The notes beneath the pieces are model-generated. The model was given only the letters and a program-made list of their open reading frames with translations. It ran no database searches and was not told where the DNA came from. A stretch of 38,433 bases of DNA from Paracoccaceae bacterium (GTDB lineage: Bacteria > Pseudomonadota > Alphaproteobacteria > Rhodobacterales > Rhodobacteraceae): positions 1 through 38,433 of the forward strand of contig JAQWKM010000178.1 in the NCBI GenBank assembly GCA_029247845.1, read 5' to 3'. This document shows positions 1-8,678 of the stretch, in pieces. Position numbers and translations under genes: made by a program. Positions within the stretch are counted from its first letter, which is position 1. Each line of letters begins with the position of its first letter.

Positions 1-105
1 TTTGCCTATCTGGCCATGCGAGTCGCGCGCGGGCTTGCCACATCTGGCCCGAACACAACAGGGGTCGCTATGTTGACTGGCGGTGGTATTTTATCCTCTG
101 GGTGA
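1..105 (+). CDS. anmK: Anhydro-N-acetylmuramic acid kinase, C-terminal end only
   Basis: Frame 1 is open from the window edge to a TGA and gives 34 residues beginning [22 protein letters not shown]. This resembles the C-terminus of AnmK, which phosphorylates and opens anhydro-N-acetylmuramic acid during murein recycling; the family typically ends with an AxAFAxLAxRxxRGLPTSxPxTTGV-like stretch followed by a GG-rich tail. The rest of the gene lies outside the window. The assignment rests on this short tail recalled from the family, so it is good but not certain. nagZ, another murein-recycling gene, occurs elsewhere in the window but is not linked to it. Confidence 0.7.
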   Translation, partial: FAYLAMRVARGLATSGPNTTGVAMLTGGGILSSG

Positions 106-387
106 GACGGTATTGCGCCGAACTATCCTACTACCGAATTAGCATTTTTTTGGTACCTTAGGCTAAACATGACCCCACTGATCAGTCATACGGCGATCCA
201 ATCACGCCATTCCCGCAAGCGATAAACATAAGGCCTAATATCGATGAGACCCTTTTAAAGGCGACAATCCCCTCAATAACAATAAAAAAAACTTTTGCAA
301 TCGTAGCGTCTACACCTGTCCTTTCATCAAAATCGGTGATTGTATCGTTGATCATGAGGGTTTGCTGGCTTTGGCAGAAATATCCCT

Positions 388-1047
388 TTAGGTGGAACAG
401 GATGCCCCGCCCAAGACGCAAAATTTGGCGTAATGTGGATGATTGAGAAAGACAGGTTTGGACGCTTCTCTCAGCGTTTCACCAAGTTCAATTAAGGTTC
501 ATAGGGTGACAAAGTGCAGGCGATCACCCGTGGTGTTGTATCGCCTTTGCGTTCGACGATTATCCGCGATGAACTGCAAATCATCGCATCTGGAGTTTTG
601 TTCAAAATATTCCAACATGCCGTACTGATCTGTGGTACATCCGCCATTTCGACCATTTCTGTAAAGAGCACTGTTTTGACGGATTGGACGCATTGCATTT
701 GTCAGGATCAACACTTGATAGCCTTCTTTGAGACACTTATGGATCATCGAGATCATTTCTGGATTCACGAAAGGCTCACCGCCAGTAAAACTGATTTATT
801 TGGTAGTATGTCCATCACTACTTAATTCGCGCAGAAAACTATTTAAATCGTTTTGGCCATGGCACACGCGGCTATCGTTTCGCGGCGAGCTTTTGATATA
901 GCAATTTTGACATGCGATGTTGCATAGCGTTCCTGTATTGAACCAAAGCGTTTCTAGGTCTTCGAAATTGACATAGGCCCTATGCGATCCGTCCAATGTT
1001 GTTTCGCTTTGGTTGAACTTACCATTTGCGATTTAATTTTGCTCCAT
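388..1047 (-). pseudogene. Radical SAM protein (MoaA/PqqE-like), multiply broken
   Basis: Reading down the minus strand from an ATG at 1047 with an AAGAGG ribosome site, the pieces form a recognisable radical SAM protein. The cluster motif CNIACQNC (CxxxCxxC) follows WFNTGTL, then ISFTGGEPFVNPEMI carries the GGEP SAM-binding motif. A later frame has VLFTEM..ADVPQISTACW and SSSRIIVERKGD, and a third frame has the tail LNHPHYAKFCVLGGASCST ending in TAA at 388-390. Lesions seen: TAA at codon 5, TAA just before ISFTGG, a frame change near 680 where roughly 100 residues seem to be missing, and another frameshift near 498. The gene cannot make a working enzyme. The original substrate is unknown. 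ORF-track entries at 499-768, 492-698 and 796-996 are its fragments. Confidence 0.85.
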
Positions 1048-1260
1048 AATTATACCTCTTAAATCCAGACAATATAATGTATTTTATTGATACAGAAAGA
1101 TGTTTTATGCAAATGAAACAATAGTTACTCAAAATTTCTTATGTACATATAGATTAAATTTCGCTAACACCCAGAGTGACTGATAGCGCCAACAAAATAC
1201 TGGGTATGATGGCCGTTTTTCTTCGGTTAATGTTTCTCCAATTCAGAGGATGATAAGACT

Positions 1261-2706
1261 ATGGTGTCACGAGTTATTCCAGTTGATCCGTTTGATCTGG
1301 TCATTTTTGGTGGTACTGGTGACCTTGCCAAACGCAAAATTCTACCGGGGCTTTTTCGCCGGTTTGTCTCGGGGCAGATGCCTTCTGAAGCCCTCATTAT
1401 GGGTGCTGCACGAGCAAAGATGAACGATACGGAATATCGGGATCTCGTAAAGATCGCGATCTTGGAATTTGGCAGTGCTTCTCTGGATGAAAAATTGTTG
1501 GTCGACTTTCTTGATAAAGTGACCTATTTGAGGATTGATGCAACTGGTGAAGCGGGATGGTTAGAGCTTTCTCAAAGCATGCGCAACGGACCCGTGCGTG
1601 CGTTTTATTTCTCCGTGGCGCCATCGCTTTTTGGCGCGTTGGCAGAGCGTTTAAAAAAACACAAAATCGCCTTGTCCGATAGCAGAATTGTGGTTGAGAA
1701 ACCTTTTGGCCGGGATTTGGAAAGCGCAAAGATTTTAAATGCGACTTTGGCCGCGCATTTTTCAGAAGATCAGATTTATCGGATTGATCATTATCTAGGC
1801 AAAGAGACTGTGCAGAATTTGATGGCCGTCAGATTTGGCAACCTGCTTTTTGAGCCGCTTTGGAATTCCCAATATATTGACCATATTCAAATCACTGTGG
1901 CTGAAAAAGTTGATGTTGAGGGCCGTGGGGAATACTATAATACATCTGGTGCAATGCGGGACATGGTTCAAAACCACCTCATGCAGCTATTATGTCTGAT
2001 CGCAATGGAGCCGCCGGCCCAATTTAACCCCGATGCGGTTCGTGATGAAAAACTGAAAGTGATACGTGCTTTGGATAAGGTTCCCCCACATCATATCGTG
2101 CGGGGTCAATACGAGGCTTCTTCGGATAGCTTTGGGTATCGAGAACATGCCAACGATGCCAAGTCCAGAACTGAAAGCTATGTTGCGATCAAGGCCCATG
2201 TAAGCAATTGGCGGTGGGCAGGGACACCATTTTATATGCGGACGGGAAAACGGCTGCGGTCGCGTTGTTCCGAGATTGCTGTTGTCTTCAAACAGCCGCC
2301 ACATTCGATTTTTGGCAGCGAGGCAGGTACGCATCGAAATGCTCTTGTTATCAGATTGCAGCCTGATGAGGGCATAACGATGGATATGACCATCAAAGAG
2401 CCCGGCCCCGGTGGTATGCGGTTGATTACAGTGCCGCTGGATATGACCTTTTCAGAGGCTCTTGGACCGGCAGCGGAAGAAGTGCCAGACGCCTATGAAC
2501 GCTTGATTATGGATGTTATTCGGGGCAATCAGACATTGTTCATGCGCGGTGACGAAGTTGAGGCAGCGTGGGAATGGACCGATCCTATTATCAAAGGATG
2601 GAAGGAGCGAAACGACGTTCCCAAACCGTACGATGCAGGAAGTTCAGGACCCGATGACGCATTGATGCTCTTGCATCGTGAAGATCGAAAATGGAGACCC
2701 ATATAA
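1261..2706 (+). CDS. zwf: Glucose-6-phosphate 1-dehydrogenase
   Basis: A 481-aa cytosolic enzyme that oxidises glucose 6-phosphate to 6-phosphogluconolactone with reduction of NADP or NAD, the entry step of the Entner-Doudoroff and oxidative pentose phosphate pathways. The N-terminal nucleotide site GGTGDLAKRK is at about residues 17-26. The active-site signature RIDHYLGKE is at 174-182, with the catalytic His in the family motif. Length is normal for the family. The start ATG has an AGAGGA ribosome site about ten bases upstream. The TAA stop shares one base with the pgl start (TAATG), indicating translational coupling. It is followed by pgl and pgi as a sugar-phosphate operon; edd and eda are not in the window. 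Confidence 0.97.
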   Translation: MVSRVIPVDPFDLVIFGGTGDLAKRKILPGLFRRFVSGQMPSEALIMGAARAKMNDTEYRDLVKIAILEFGSASLDEKLLVDFLDKVTYLRIDATGEAGWLELSQSMRNGPVRAFYFSVAPSLFGALAERLKKHKIALSDSRIVVEKPFGRDLESAKILNATLAAHFSEDQIYRIDHYLGKETVQNLMAVRFGNLLFEPLWNSQYIDHIQITVAEKVDVEGRGEYYNTSGAMRDMVQNHLMQLLCLIAMEPPAQFNPDAVRDEKLKVIRALDKVPPHHIVRGQYEASSDSFGYREHANDAKSRTESYVAIKAHVSNWRWAGTPFYMRTGKRLRSRCSEIAVVFKQPPHSIFGSEAGTHRNALVIRLQPDEGITMDMTIKEPGPGGMRLITVPLDMTFSEALGPAAEEVPDAYERLIMDVIRGNQTLFMRGDEVEAAWEWTDPIIKGWKERNDVPKPYDAGSSGPDDALMLLHREDRKWRPI

Positions 2707-3377
2707 TGGAGTTTATCGAATACCCTGATCGTGATTTTCTGGTGATGAGCTTGGCAAACAATTTGGTGGGCGATTTAAGAAATGCTTTGAGCAACCAGGA
2801 GCGTGTTAGCTTTGTTGTGCCGGGTGGTACGACACCTGGGCCCGTGTTTGACGCTCTATGCGCTGCTGATATTGATTGGGATCGCGTTGATCTTATGTTA
2901 AGTGATGAGCGGTGGGTGCCCACTTCCAACGACCGTTCAAACACGCGATTGCTCGAACAGCGTATGTTGGTGGATCACGCGGCAAAAGCGCACCTTGTAC
3001 CGTTGTATTTGCCATTTAAAACCCCAGAAGAGGCCATGGAGACGCTGACGCAAGGGTCCATTTGCGTGTTTCCCATATCTGTACTTCTGCTAGGCATGGG
3101 CGCTGATATGCATACAGCCTCTTTGTTTCCTGGGGCTGACCAACTTGATTTAGCCCTCAGTAATGAGGCACCGGTTCTTGTCGCTATGCGTGCGCCGTGT
3201 GCAAGTGAACCGCGCATAACCTTGTCTGCGCCATTCCTGAATGGTGCCAGGAGAAAACATCTAATCATTTTTGGTGAGGAAAAAAAAGTGGCTTTTGAGA
3301 AAGCCCAAACCCTATCTACAAAAGAAGCTCCCGTCACAGCGGTTTTGGACGCATTAAAAGTGCATTGGGCGGCGTGA
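2706..3377 (+). CDS. pgl: 6-phosphogluconolactonase
   Basis: A 223-aa enzyme of the NagB/Pgl fold that hydrolyses the lactone made by Zwf to 6-phosphogluconate. Visible family motifs are VPGGTTPGPVFDALC near the N-terminus, the LSDERWVP motif around residues 68-75, and LLLGMGADMHTASLFPG in the C-terminal half. The ORF track starts at 2691 inside zwf, but the ATG at 2706 overlaps the zwf stop by one base and gives the usual N-terminus (MEFIEYPDRDF), so I prefer it. It sits between zwf and pgi in one apparent operon. No anomaly is seen. Confidence 0.94.
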   Translation: MEFIEYPDRDFLVMSLANNLVGDLRNALSNQERVSFVVPGGTTPGPVFDALCAADIDWDRVDLMLSDERWVPTSNDRSNTRLLEQRMLVDHAAKAHLVPLYLPFKTPEEAMETLTQGSICVFPISVLLLGMGADMHTASLFPGADQLDLALSNEAPVLVAMRAPCASEPRITLSAPFLNGARRKHLIIFGEEKKVAFEKAQTLSTKEAPVTAVLDALKVHWAA

Positions 3378-3407
3378 TAATTAGAAAATTATTGGACACA
3401 TTATACT

Positions 3408-5006
3408 ATGTTTGAGGCATTAAAATCGCAATTTAAAAAGATTGACGGGCGCAAGATTACCTCGCTTTTTGCGGATGAAAATAGGGCTACAGAATTTTCA
3501 TTAAGAAGTGGTGATATCCTCTTTGATTATTCGAAAACGAATATCGACGCTAAAACGCGCTCGACTTTGTTGGATCTGCTTGAAGCCAGTAGCTTCTATC
3601 AAAAGCGCACAGATATGTTTTCTGGAGCCAAGATAAACCAAACCGAAAATCGGGCCGTACTACATACAGCTTTGCGCAATTTAGATGGCCATTTAATCCA
3701 TGTGGATGGTCACGACATTATGCCTGAAATTCTCGCCACTCTTGGGGCGATGCAGACCTTCTCTGAAGCAGTGCGTACTGGTGCATATACGGGGCAGGGT
3801 GGAGCCATTACGGATGTGGTCAATATTGGTATTGGTGGTTCTGATTTAGGACCAGCGATGGCGGCACTAGCCTTATCGCCCTATCACGACGGACCGGCCT
3901 GTCACTTTGTGTCCAATATAGATGGGGCGCATATAGCGGATACACTGCGCGCCTTTAATCCCGAAAAAACGCTGGTCATTGTTGCCTCTAAAACCTTTAC
4001 AACGATTGAGACAATGACGAATGCCAAAACCGCGTTTGACTGGATGGCAAAAACGGTCCAAGACCCAGCGTCGCAATTTGTTGCACTGTCCACTGCTGCT
4101 GACAAAACTGCCGCCTTTGGTATTTCGGCTGAGCGCATTTTTGGCTTTGCCGACTGGGTCGGAGGGCGTTACTCGCTTTGGGGACCAATCGGACTAAGCT
4201 TGATGATTGCCATCGGCCCGAACAATTTTAAGGCTTTTCTGCGTGGTGCGCAGTCAATGGACCAGCATTTTTTGACGGCTAACCCTCAAGACAATATGCC
4301 GGTTATGCTGGCTCTTGTGGGGGTTTGGCACAATCAAATCTGCGGCTACCACACGCGTGCCGTCTTGCCATATGATCAACGTCTGGCTCATCTTCCCGCC
4401 TATCTTCAGCAACTTGAAATGGAGAGCAATGGCAAACGCGTCAACATGGAGGGGGAAGATGTCAGTTATGGCTCTGGCCCTGTGGTCTGGGGAGAACCGG
4501 GTACAAATGGTCAGCATGCGTTTTACCAACTGATCCATCAGGGAACTCAAATTGTTCCTTGTGAATTTCTGGTGGCGGCCAAAGGTCATGAGCCCAATTT
4601 GGGGCATCACCACACGTTGCTTCTAGCCAATTGCTTGGCCCAGTCTCAAGCTCTGATGCTTGGTCGTTCGCTTTCGGTGGCGCGCGCGATTGTCGCTGCA
4701 AAAGGAATATCTGGCCCCAAGTTGGACCAGCAGGCCAATCACCATGTTTTTGAGGGCAACAGGCCGTCGACAACGTTGATTTATCCAAAGCTCACACCTG
4801 GGATGCTGGGCAACATAATTGCGCTTTACGAACATCGGGTATTTGTTGAAGGCATCGTTTTGAACATAAACAGTTTTGATCAATGGGGGGTCGAACTGGG
4901 AAAAGAGCTTGCCAGCGCGCTTGAGCCTGTCTTAAAATCTGGTGAAGCCTCGCAAGATCAAGATCCTTCAACACGCAATCTTGTGAAGTTCATCCGCGCA
5001 CAGTAG
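3408..5006 (+). CDS. pgi: Glucose-6-phosphate isomerase
   Basis: A 532-aa cytosolic enzyme interconverting glucose 6-phosphate and fructose 6-phosphate. The SIS-fold core contains VVNIGIGGSDLGPAMA near residue 140, the phosphate-binding and PGI signature stretch GGRYSLWGPIGLS near 250, the MESNGKRV region with the catalytic Glu near 335, GTNGQHAFYQLIHQGT near 370, and the C-terminal GVELGKELA signature with its catalytic Lys near 497. Length matches the long bacterial PGI type. It starts 30 bp after pgl, and no strong ribosome site is visible. It is convergent with the M48 protease gene, with only 30 bp between the stops. Confidence 0.97.
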   Translation: MFEALKSQFKKIDGRKITSLFADENRATEFSLRSGDILFDYSKTNIDAKTRSTLLDLLEASSFYQKRTDMFSGAKINQTENRAVLHTALRNLDGHLIHVDGHDIMPEILATLGAMQTFSEAVRTGAYTGQGGAITDVVNIGIGGSDLGPAMAALALSPYHDGPACHFVSNIDGAHIADTLRAFNPEKTLVIVASKTFTTIETMTNAKTAFDWMAKTVQDPASQFVALSTAADKTAAFGISAERIFGFADWVGGRYSLWGPIGLSLMIAIGPNNFKAFLRGAQSMDQHFLTANPQDNMPVMLALVGVWHNQICGYHTRAVLPYDQRLAHLPAYLQQLEMESNGKRVNMEGEDVSYGSGPVVWGEPGTNGQHAFYQLIHQGTQIVPCEFLVAAKGHEPNLGHHHTLLLANCLAQSQALMLGRSLSVARAIVAAKGISGPKLDQQANHHVFEGNRPSTTLIYPKLTPGMLGNIIALYEHRVFVEGIVLNINSFDQWGVELGKELASALEPVLKSGEASQDQDPSTRNLVKFIRAQ

Positions 5007-5036
5007 GTTTTACAGCGCAAAACGCACTTGAAAAGA

Positions 5037-5729
5037 TTATTTGCCTTGCCACTTTTGTTCGCGTTTCTGGATCGTTTTAATCCGATCCTCTGTTGCAGGA
5101 TGGCTTAAAAGCCATGCCGGCATACGCCCTGTCTGGCCCGTCAGAGCCTCAAGTTTTTCAAACAACGTGATTTGTGGCTTGGTGCCAATGCCACTTTTTA
5201 TTAATAGCGCAGATGCATATTCATCAGCTTCGTATTCATCCGAGCGCGACAGTTTTGCCATCAGGAGATTTGCAAAAATATTGGCCACCCAGTTTCCGAT
5301 ACCGGGCAGAAAACGACCCAAGATCATCCCCATCGCCGCGCGGATCGCATTTTGGCTGGAAAAATCAATCATCCTGCGGCGAGAATGCCCTAAAGCGATA
5401 TGACCCAATTCATGGGCTATAACGGCTGCAATTTCTTTTGCGTTCACGTCTCTGGACTTATATTTCTCATAAAATCCCCGTGTTATAAAAATCCGTCCAT
5501 CCGGCGAGGCAAGCCCGTTTATGGGATCAACTTCGTACAAGTGGACTTTGACCCGATCAACCTCGAGCGCTTTGGCCATTTCATTTAAAACCGGCTGCAG
5601 ACTGGGATCTAGCAATTCGGCAGATTGATCATCAAGCGTTTTGCGCAAACGCATGGTTGAGAACCAGTACATACCAAGACCGTAAAGTAAAGCCAATAGG
5701 ATTGGAGAAAATCGCAACATATGGACCAT
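5037..5729 (-). CDS. M48-family membrane-anchored zinc metalloprotease
   Basis: A 230-aa protein. A hydrophobic segment at about residues 8-24 looks like an uncleaved signal anchor or a signal peptide, so the catalytic part probably faces the periplasm. The zinc motif HELGH is at 106-110 and the downstream third-ligand motif is in SRSDEYEADEYAS near 161-173, both typical of M48 (HtpX/BepA/Oma1-like) peptidases. No TPR domain is present, so it is a minimal M48 protein. The substrate is unknown; relatives act in envelope protein quality control. It lies downstream of the VWA gene on the same strand after a 35-bp gap and may be cotranscribed with it. Confidence 0.88.
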   Translation of the reverse strand: MVHMLRFSPILLALLYGLGMYWFSTMRLRKTLDDQSAELLDPSLQPVLNEMAKALEVDRVKVHLYEVDPINGLASPDGRIFITRGFYEKYKSRDVNAKEIAAVIAHELGHIALGHSRRRMIDFSSQNAIRAAMGMILGRFLPGIGNWVANIFANLLMAKLSRSDEYEADEYASALLIKSGIGTKPQITLFEKLEALTGQTGRMPAWLLSHPATEDRIKTIQKREQKWQGK

Positions 5730-5764
5730 ATGGGGTTTAGAGTGAGCGAAGGCAAGCCTGCAAA

Positions 5765-6949
5765 CTAACGAGCCAGTTCTTTCATACCTTGTTCAAGGCC
5801 CGAAAGTGTCATGGGAACCATCCGATGATCAAAGATTTCACGGATCATATCTATTGATTGGGTATAGTTCCAATGGCGTTCGGGAATAGGGTTTATCCAT
5901 AAATGAGAGGGCCATTGTGCTTTGGCACGTTCAAGCCATACTTGCCCAGATTCTGGATTCCAATGTTCGTTTGCACCGCCCGGATAGGCTATTTCATAGG
6001 GCGACATACTGGCATCCCCGACAAAAATACATTTGTAGTCGGATCCGTATGTGCGCAGGATTTCGTGCGTAGGTGTTTGATCATTCCAGCGACGCGCGTT
6101 GTCGCGCCATACCCCTTCGTACAGGCAGTTGTGAAAATAGAAATACTCAAGATGTTTGAATTCTGTGCGCGCTGCTGAAAATAGTTCTTGGACAATTTTT
6201 ACATAAGGGTCCATCGACCCACCAACATCAAGAAAGATAAGCACTTTTACCGCGTTGCGACGTTCTGGACGGGTTTTGACATCAAGATAGCCGTTTTCAG
6301 CCGTCGATCGGATTGTACCCGATATATCAAGTTCGTCATCCGCTCCGTCGCGGGCCCACCTGCGCAGACGTTTGAGCGCAACTTTTATATTGCGTGTGCC
6401 AAGTTCAACTTGATCATCAAGGTTTTTAAATTCGCGTTTGTCCCAGACTTTGACTGCTCGTTGATGCCGGCTTTCGCCCTGACCAATACGCACGCCTTCG
6501 GGATTATAGCCATATGCACCGAATGGGGAGGTTCCAGCCGTACCGATCCATTTGCTACCGCCTTGGTGACGCTTTTCTTGTTCTTTGAGGCGTTCTTTGA
6601 GCGTTTCCATCAGTTTATCAAAACCACCAAGCGCATCAATCTCGGCCTTTTCTTCATCACTGAGGTACTTTTCTGCCATTTTAGTGAGCCAATCGGCAGG
6701 AATATCGACAGCGTTCAAAACCTGCTCGTCAGAAATCTCTTCAAGGCCTTTGAAGGTTGCCGCAAAAGCACGGTCAAATTTATCAAGGTTTCGCTCGTCT
6801 TTGACCATTGTGGTTCGGGCCAGAAAATAAAAAGCCTCTACGTCATAAGTTGTCAGTCCAGCAGTCATGCCTTCTAAAAAGCTTAAGAATTCCCACAATG
6901 AAACAGGAATTCCAACATGTCTTAGATTGTCAAAGAAAGGCAGAAACAT
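5765..6949 (-). CDS. VWA domain-containing protein, CoxE-like
   Basis: A 394-aa cytosolic protein with a C-terminal von Willebrand A-like domain. The metal-ion-dependent adhesion site is DVGGSMDPYV at residues 241-250 (DxGxS variant), followed by YFYFHNCLYEGVW and IFVGDASMSPYE, typical of the CoxE/COG3825 type. The N-terminal half is helical and charged. Such proteins usually work with a MoxR AAA ATPase as a chaperone-like pair that remodels or inserts cofactors into target proteins; the target here is unknown. Its likely ATPase partner is encoded about 1.7 kb upstream on the same strand, separated by decayed genes and itself frameshifted. The ORF is intact. The 54-aa membrane protein gene ends 3 bp upstream. 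Confidence 0.88.
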   Translation of the reverse strand: MFLPFFDNLRHVGIPVSLWEFLSFLEGMTAGLTTYDVEAFYFLARTTMVKDERNLDKFDRAFAATFKGLEEISDEQVLNAVDIPADWLTKMAEKYLSDEEKAEIDALGGFDKLMETLKERLKEQEKRHQGGSKWIGTAGTSPFGAYGYNPEGVRIGQGESRHQRAVKVWDKREFKNLDDQVELGTRNIKVALKRLRRWARDGADDELDISGTIRSTAENGYLDVKTRPERRNAVKVLIFLDVGGSMDPYVKIVQELFSAARTEFKHLEYFYFHNCLYEGVWRDNARRWNDQTPTHEILRTYGSDYKCIFVGDASMSPYEIAYPGGANEHWNPESGQVWLERAKAQWPSHLWINPIPERHWNYTQSIDMIREIFDHRMVPMTLSGLEQGMKELAR

Positions 6950-6952
6950 GGA

Positions 6953-7117
6953 TCAGATTACCGTCCGATCTGCAATAATTGTGAGAACCAATCCGATCAG
7001 GGCAAACAAAATACCGTAGGCTGCAGAATACTGAGCAATATCAGCGGTCCGCCCATTTCTTTTCTTTGCGGCTCGTGCCCCGATTAAGGCACCAATAAAA
7101 CCGCATATTAAATACAT
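6953..7117 (-). CDS. Small two-helix membrane protein, 54 aa
   Basis: Not in the ORF track because it is short. From ATG at 7117 to TGA at 6953-6955 it encodes MYLICGFIGALIGARAAKKR..., a hydrophobic N-terminal helix (residues 1-14), a basic loop AAKKRNGR, and a second hydrophobic helix around 33-49 (AYGILFALIGLVLTII). The pattern predicts a small inner-membrane hairpin protein with a cytoplasmic basic loop. It ends 3 bp before the VWA start, so it is almost certainly in the same operon. From memory, similar short proteins occur beside this VWA gene in other roseobacters, but I cannot verify that. Function unknown. Confidence 0.72.
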   Translation of the reverse strand: MYLICGFIGALIGARAAKKRNGRTADIAQYSAAYGILFALIGLVLTIIADRTVI

Positions 7118-7148
7118 AGTTTGCTCTTTTTTGTTATTTCATTAAAGT

Positions 7149-7562
7149 TTAGTTGCTGATTTCATGCAATTTGCGTTTAATCGCCACTTTCATGCCCAAC
7201 TCGTAACGTGCAAACTTAGCCATGTCCAGACGGACCCCACTCAATTTAGATGCCTTGCCCGAAATTTCAAGCGTCTACGCCCTTTGAAATATTAGTGTGG
7301 CAAATAAGGACGTATTTTCGCATTTATAAATGTCGTCAATATAAGGCAACAGCATGATCAAAGTGTTGTCTCTATGGTTTTTGTAAATATGATGATTGGC
7401 CGCCTGAAGCTCAAAGAACGCTTTGTAAAGTCGAGAATCAGCCCAGTGACTAAAAATTAATTATGTCCTTTGGAATATCGTATACGCGCGCAGTAAATCC
7501 GTTTCATGGATCATCCGTGCCAGATTATAATAGCTGATCCTAAGGCAGAGTTCTGTGCTGTT
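7149..7562 (-). pseudogene. Remnant of an unidentified protein-coding gene
   Basis: One minus-strand frame reads through 7562-7149 with only two internal stops (TAA at 7461-7463 and TAG at 7275-7277) and protein-like content: ISYYNLARMIHETDLLRAY, then ADSRLYKAFFELQAANHHIYKNHRD and TLIMLLPYIDDIYKC, then SGKASKLSGVRLDMAKFARYELGMKVAIKRKL before a final TAA. The amphipathic, codon-like composition and the natural C-terminus suggest a gene inactivated by point mutations. Upstream, other frames contain further protein-like pieces. I do not recognise the family. It lies between the moxR-like gene and the 54-aa gene on the same strand, so it may have been part of that operon. Confidence 0.55.
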
Positions 7563-7629
7563 TCAACCGACTTTTTAGCAGCCTGTATTTTTCGCTATTT
7601 AGTGTCTTGAAAGCAGATATTTTGAGCAT

Positions 7630-8275
7630 TTAGGTTTCCCATAAATAACCTCTCTGTTTGATATAGCGTGGCTCAATTGCCTCACCAAGAGGGTTCAGAT
7701 CGGAAAGAATAGTGGCCATTTTATCCACTTTGCTCTCTGACATGTCGCTGGGCAGTTCTCGAGCATTGATGATCCTGAGCGTCAGCATGTCAAGGGGTGT
7801 GGATATTGGTATCTTTAAATATCGATTTCTGTAGCCGATAAAGATCGTTCAATGGGTCAAGCTATGAGGCGAATTTCGAATGTAAACAGTCTATGAATTC
7901 TTCTGGTACGGCATCGTTGGGAATGAAAATACCTGCGTAGGTTGTGACCAACAGTATAAGGGGTTCTTCGTTTGGCGTGAAGCTATTTTAAACTTGTGGC
8001 ATTGTGAGCAATAAAGCAGGTTGCTTTGAGGATCATCGTATGATTTTCACCATATGGTATCAATGCGGTGATGATATTTATTTTTTTAGAAGCCGCCAAA
8101 AAAATCTCAAGATCCACTTTTTCTTTAAGTTGTGCAACAATCTGTCGAGTTCAAAATAAAGTGTCGGCGCCCCTTTTTCTTTCACATACTCTGGTATTGG
8201 GCCTTCAATCTGTTCGAAATACTCAAGAAAACGCCCCTTCCAGCGCAAAAGATGAAACAAGAAAATTCCGTGCAA
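7630..8275 (-). pseudogene. Remnant of a second unidentified gene
   Basis: Minus-strand fragments in shifting frames form what looks like one decayed gene. FLEYFEQIEGPIPEYVKEKG and YFELDRLLHNLKKKW (ORF track 8078-8275) run into a stop, followed by INIITALIPYGENHTMILKA, then LILLVTTYAGIFIPNDAVPEEFIDCLHSKF, and after another frame change TPLDMLTLRIINARELPSDMS and EAIEPRYIKQRGYLWET ending in TAA at 7630-7632. At least two stops and two frameshifts are needed to join them. The family is not recognised. It could be the N-terminal part of the same ancestral gene as the 7149-7562 remnant, or a separate one. Confidence 0.5.
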
Positions 8276-8678
8276 GATCCTAGTTTGAGAATGGGATGTT
8301 TTTTAAGTTTGTCCGGGGAAACCGGTAAACTTTAAGGCCGTTTCAAAATAAGTTGCGCTTCTTGTCATTAGTTATGCGGATGAAAATTGTAAAAAAGCGC
8401 CAATTATTACGCAAAATTGAAAAATAAGCCTATTTATTGATTCCATTGTCTACAAAGTGAAATAGACATGTTCACGCGATATTGACGCTATAACGAAATG
8501 GGCTTCCAAAATCTTGGATAAGTGCATTCGTCATGAGTACGGTTTAAATCTCTATTTCAAAGCAAAGATTTATTTGAACAGTTAGACTAAAGTATGGCGA
8601 TGATGTTGCAAGATTATCAAATAATGAAAATAGTAAGGAAGAATTATGCCCGCCATGCTCTTAATTTAATTTGCGCGT
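8276..8678. other. AT-rich stretch without a recognisable gene
   Basis: About 400 bases between the end of the moxR-like gene and the remnants. Only short random-looking ORFs are present on either strand, with many stops. I see no promoter, hairpin terminator or RNA gene here. It is probably eroded sequence from the same decayed region. Confidence 0.5.

Noticed and set aside
182-421. 79-aa minus-strand ORF
   Set aside because: It overlaps the tail of the radical SAM remnant in a different frame, has no ribosome site, and its sequence matches nothing I recognise.
6188-6877. 229-aa plus-strand ORF inside the VWA gene
   Set aside because: It is the antisense shadow of a clearly coding VWA frame with no family features of its own.
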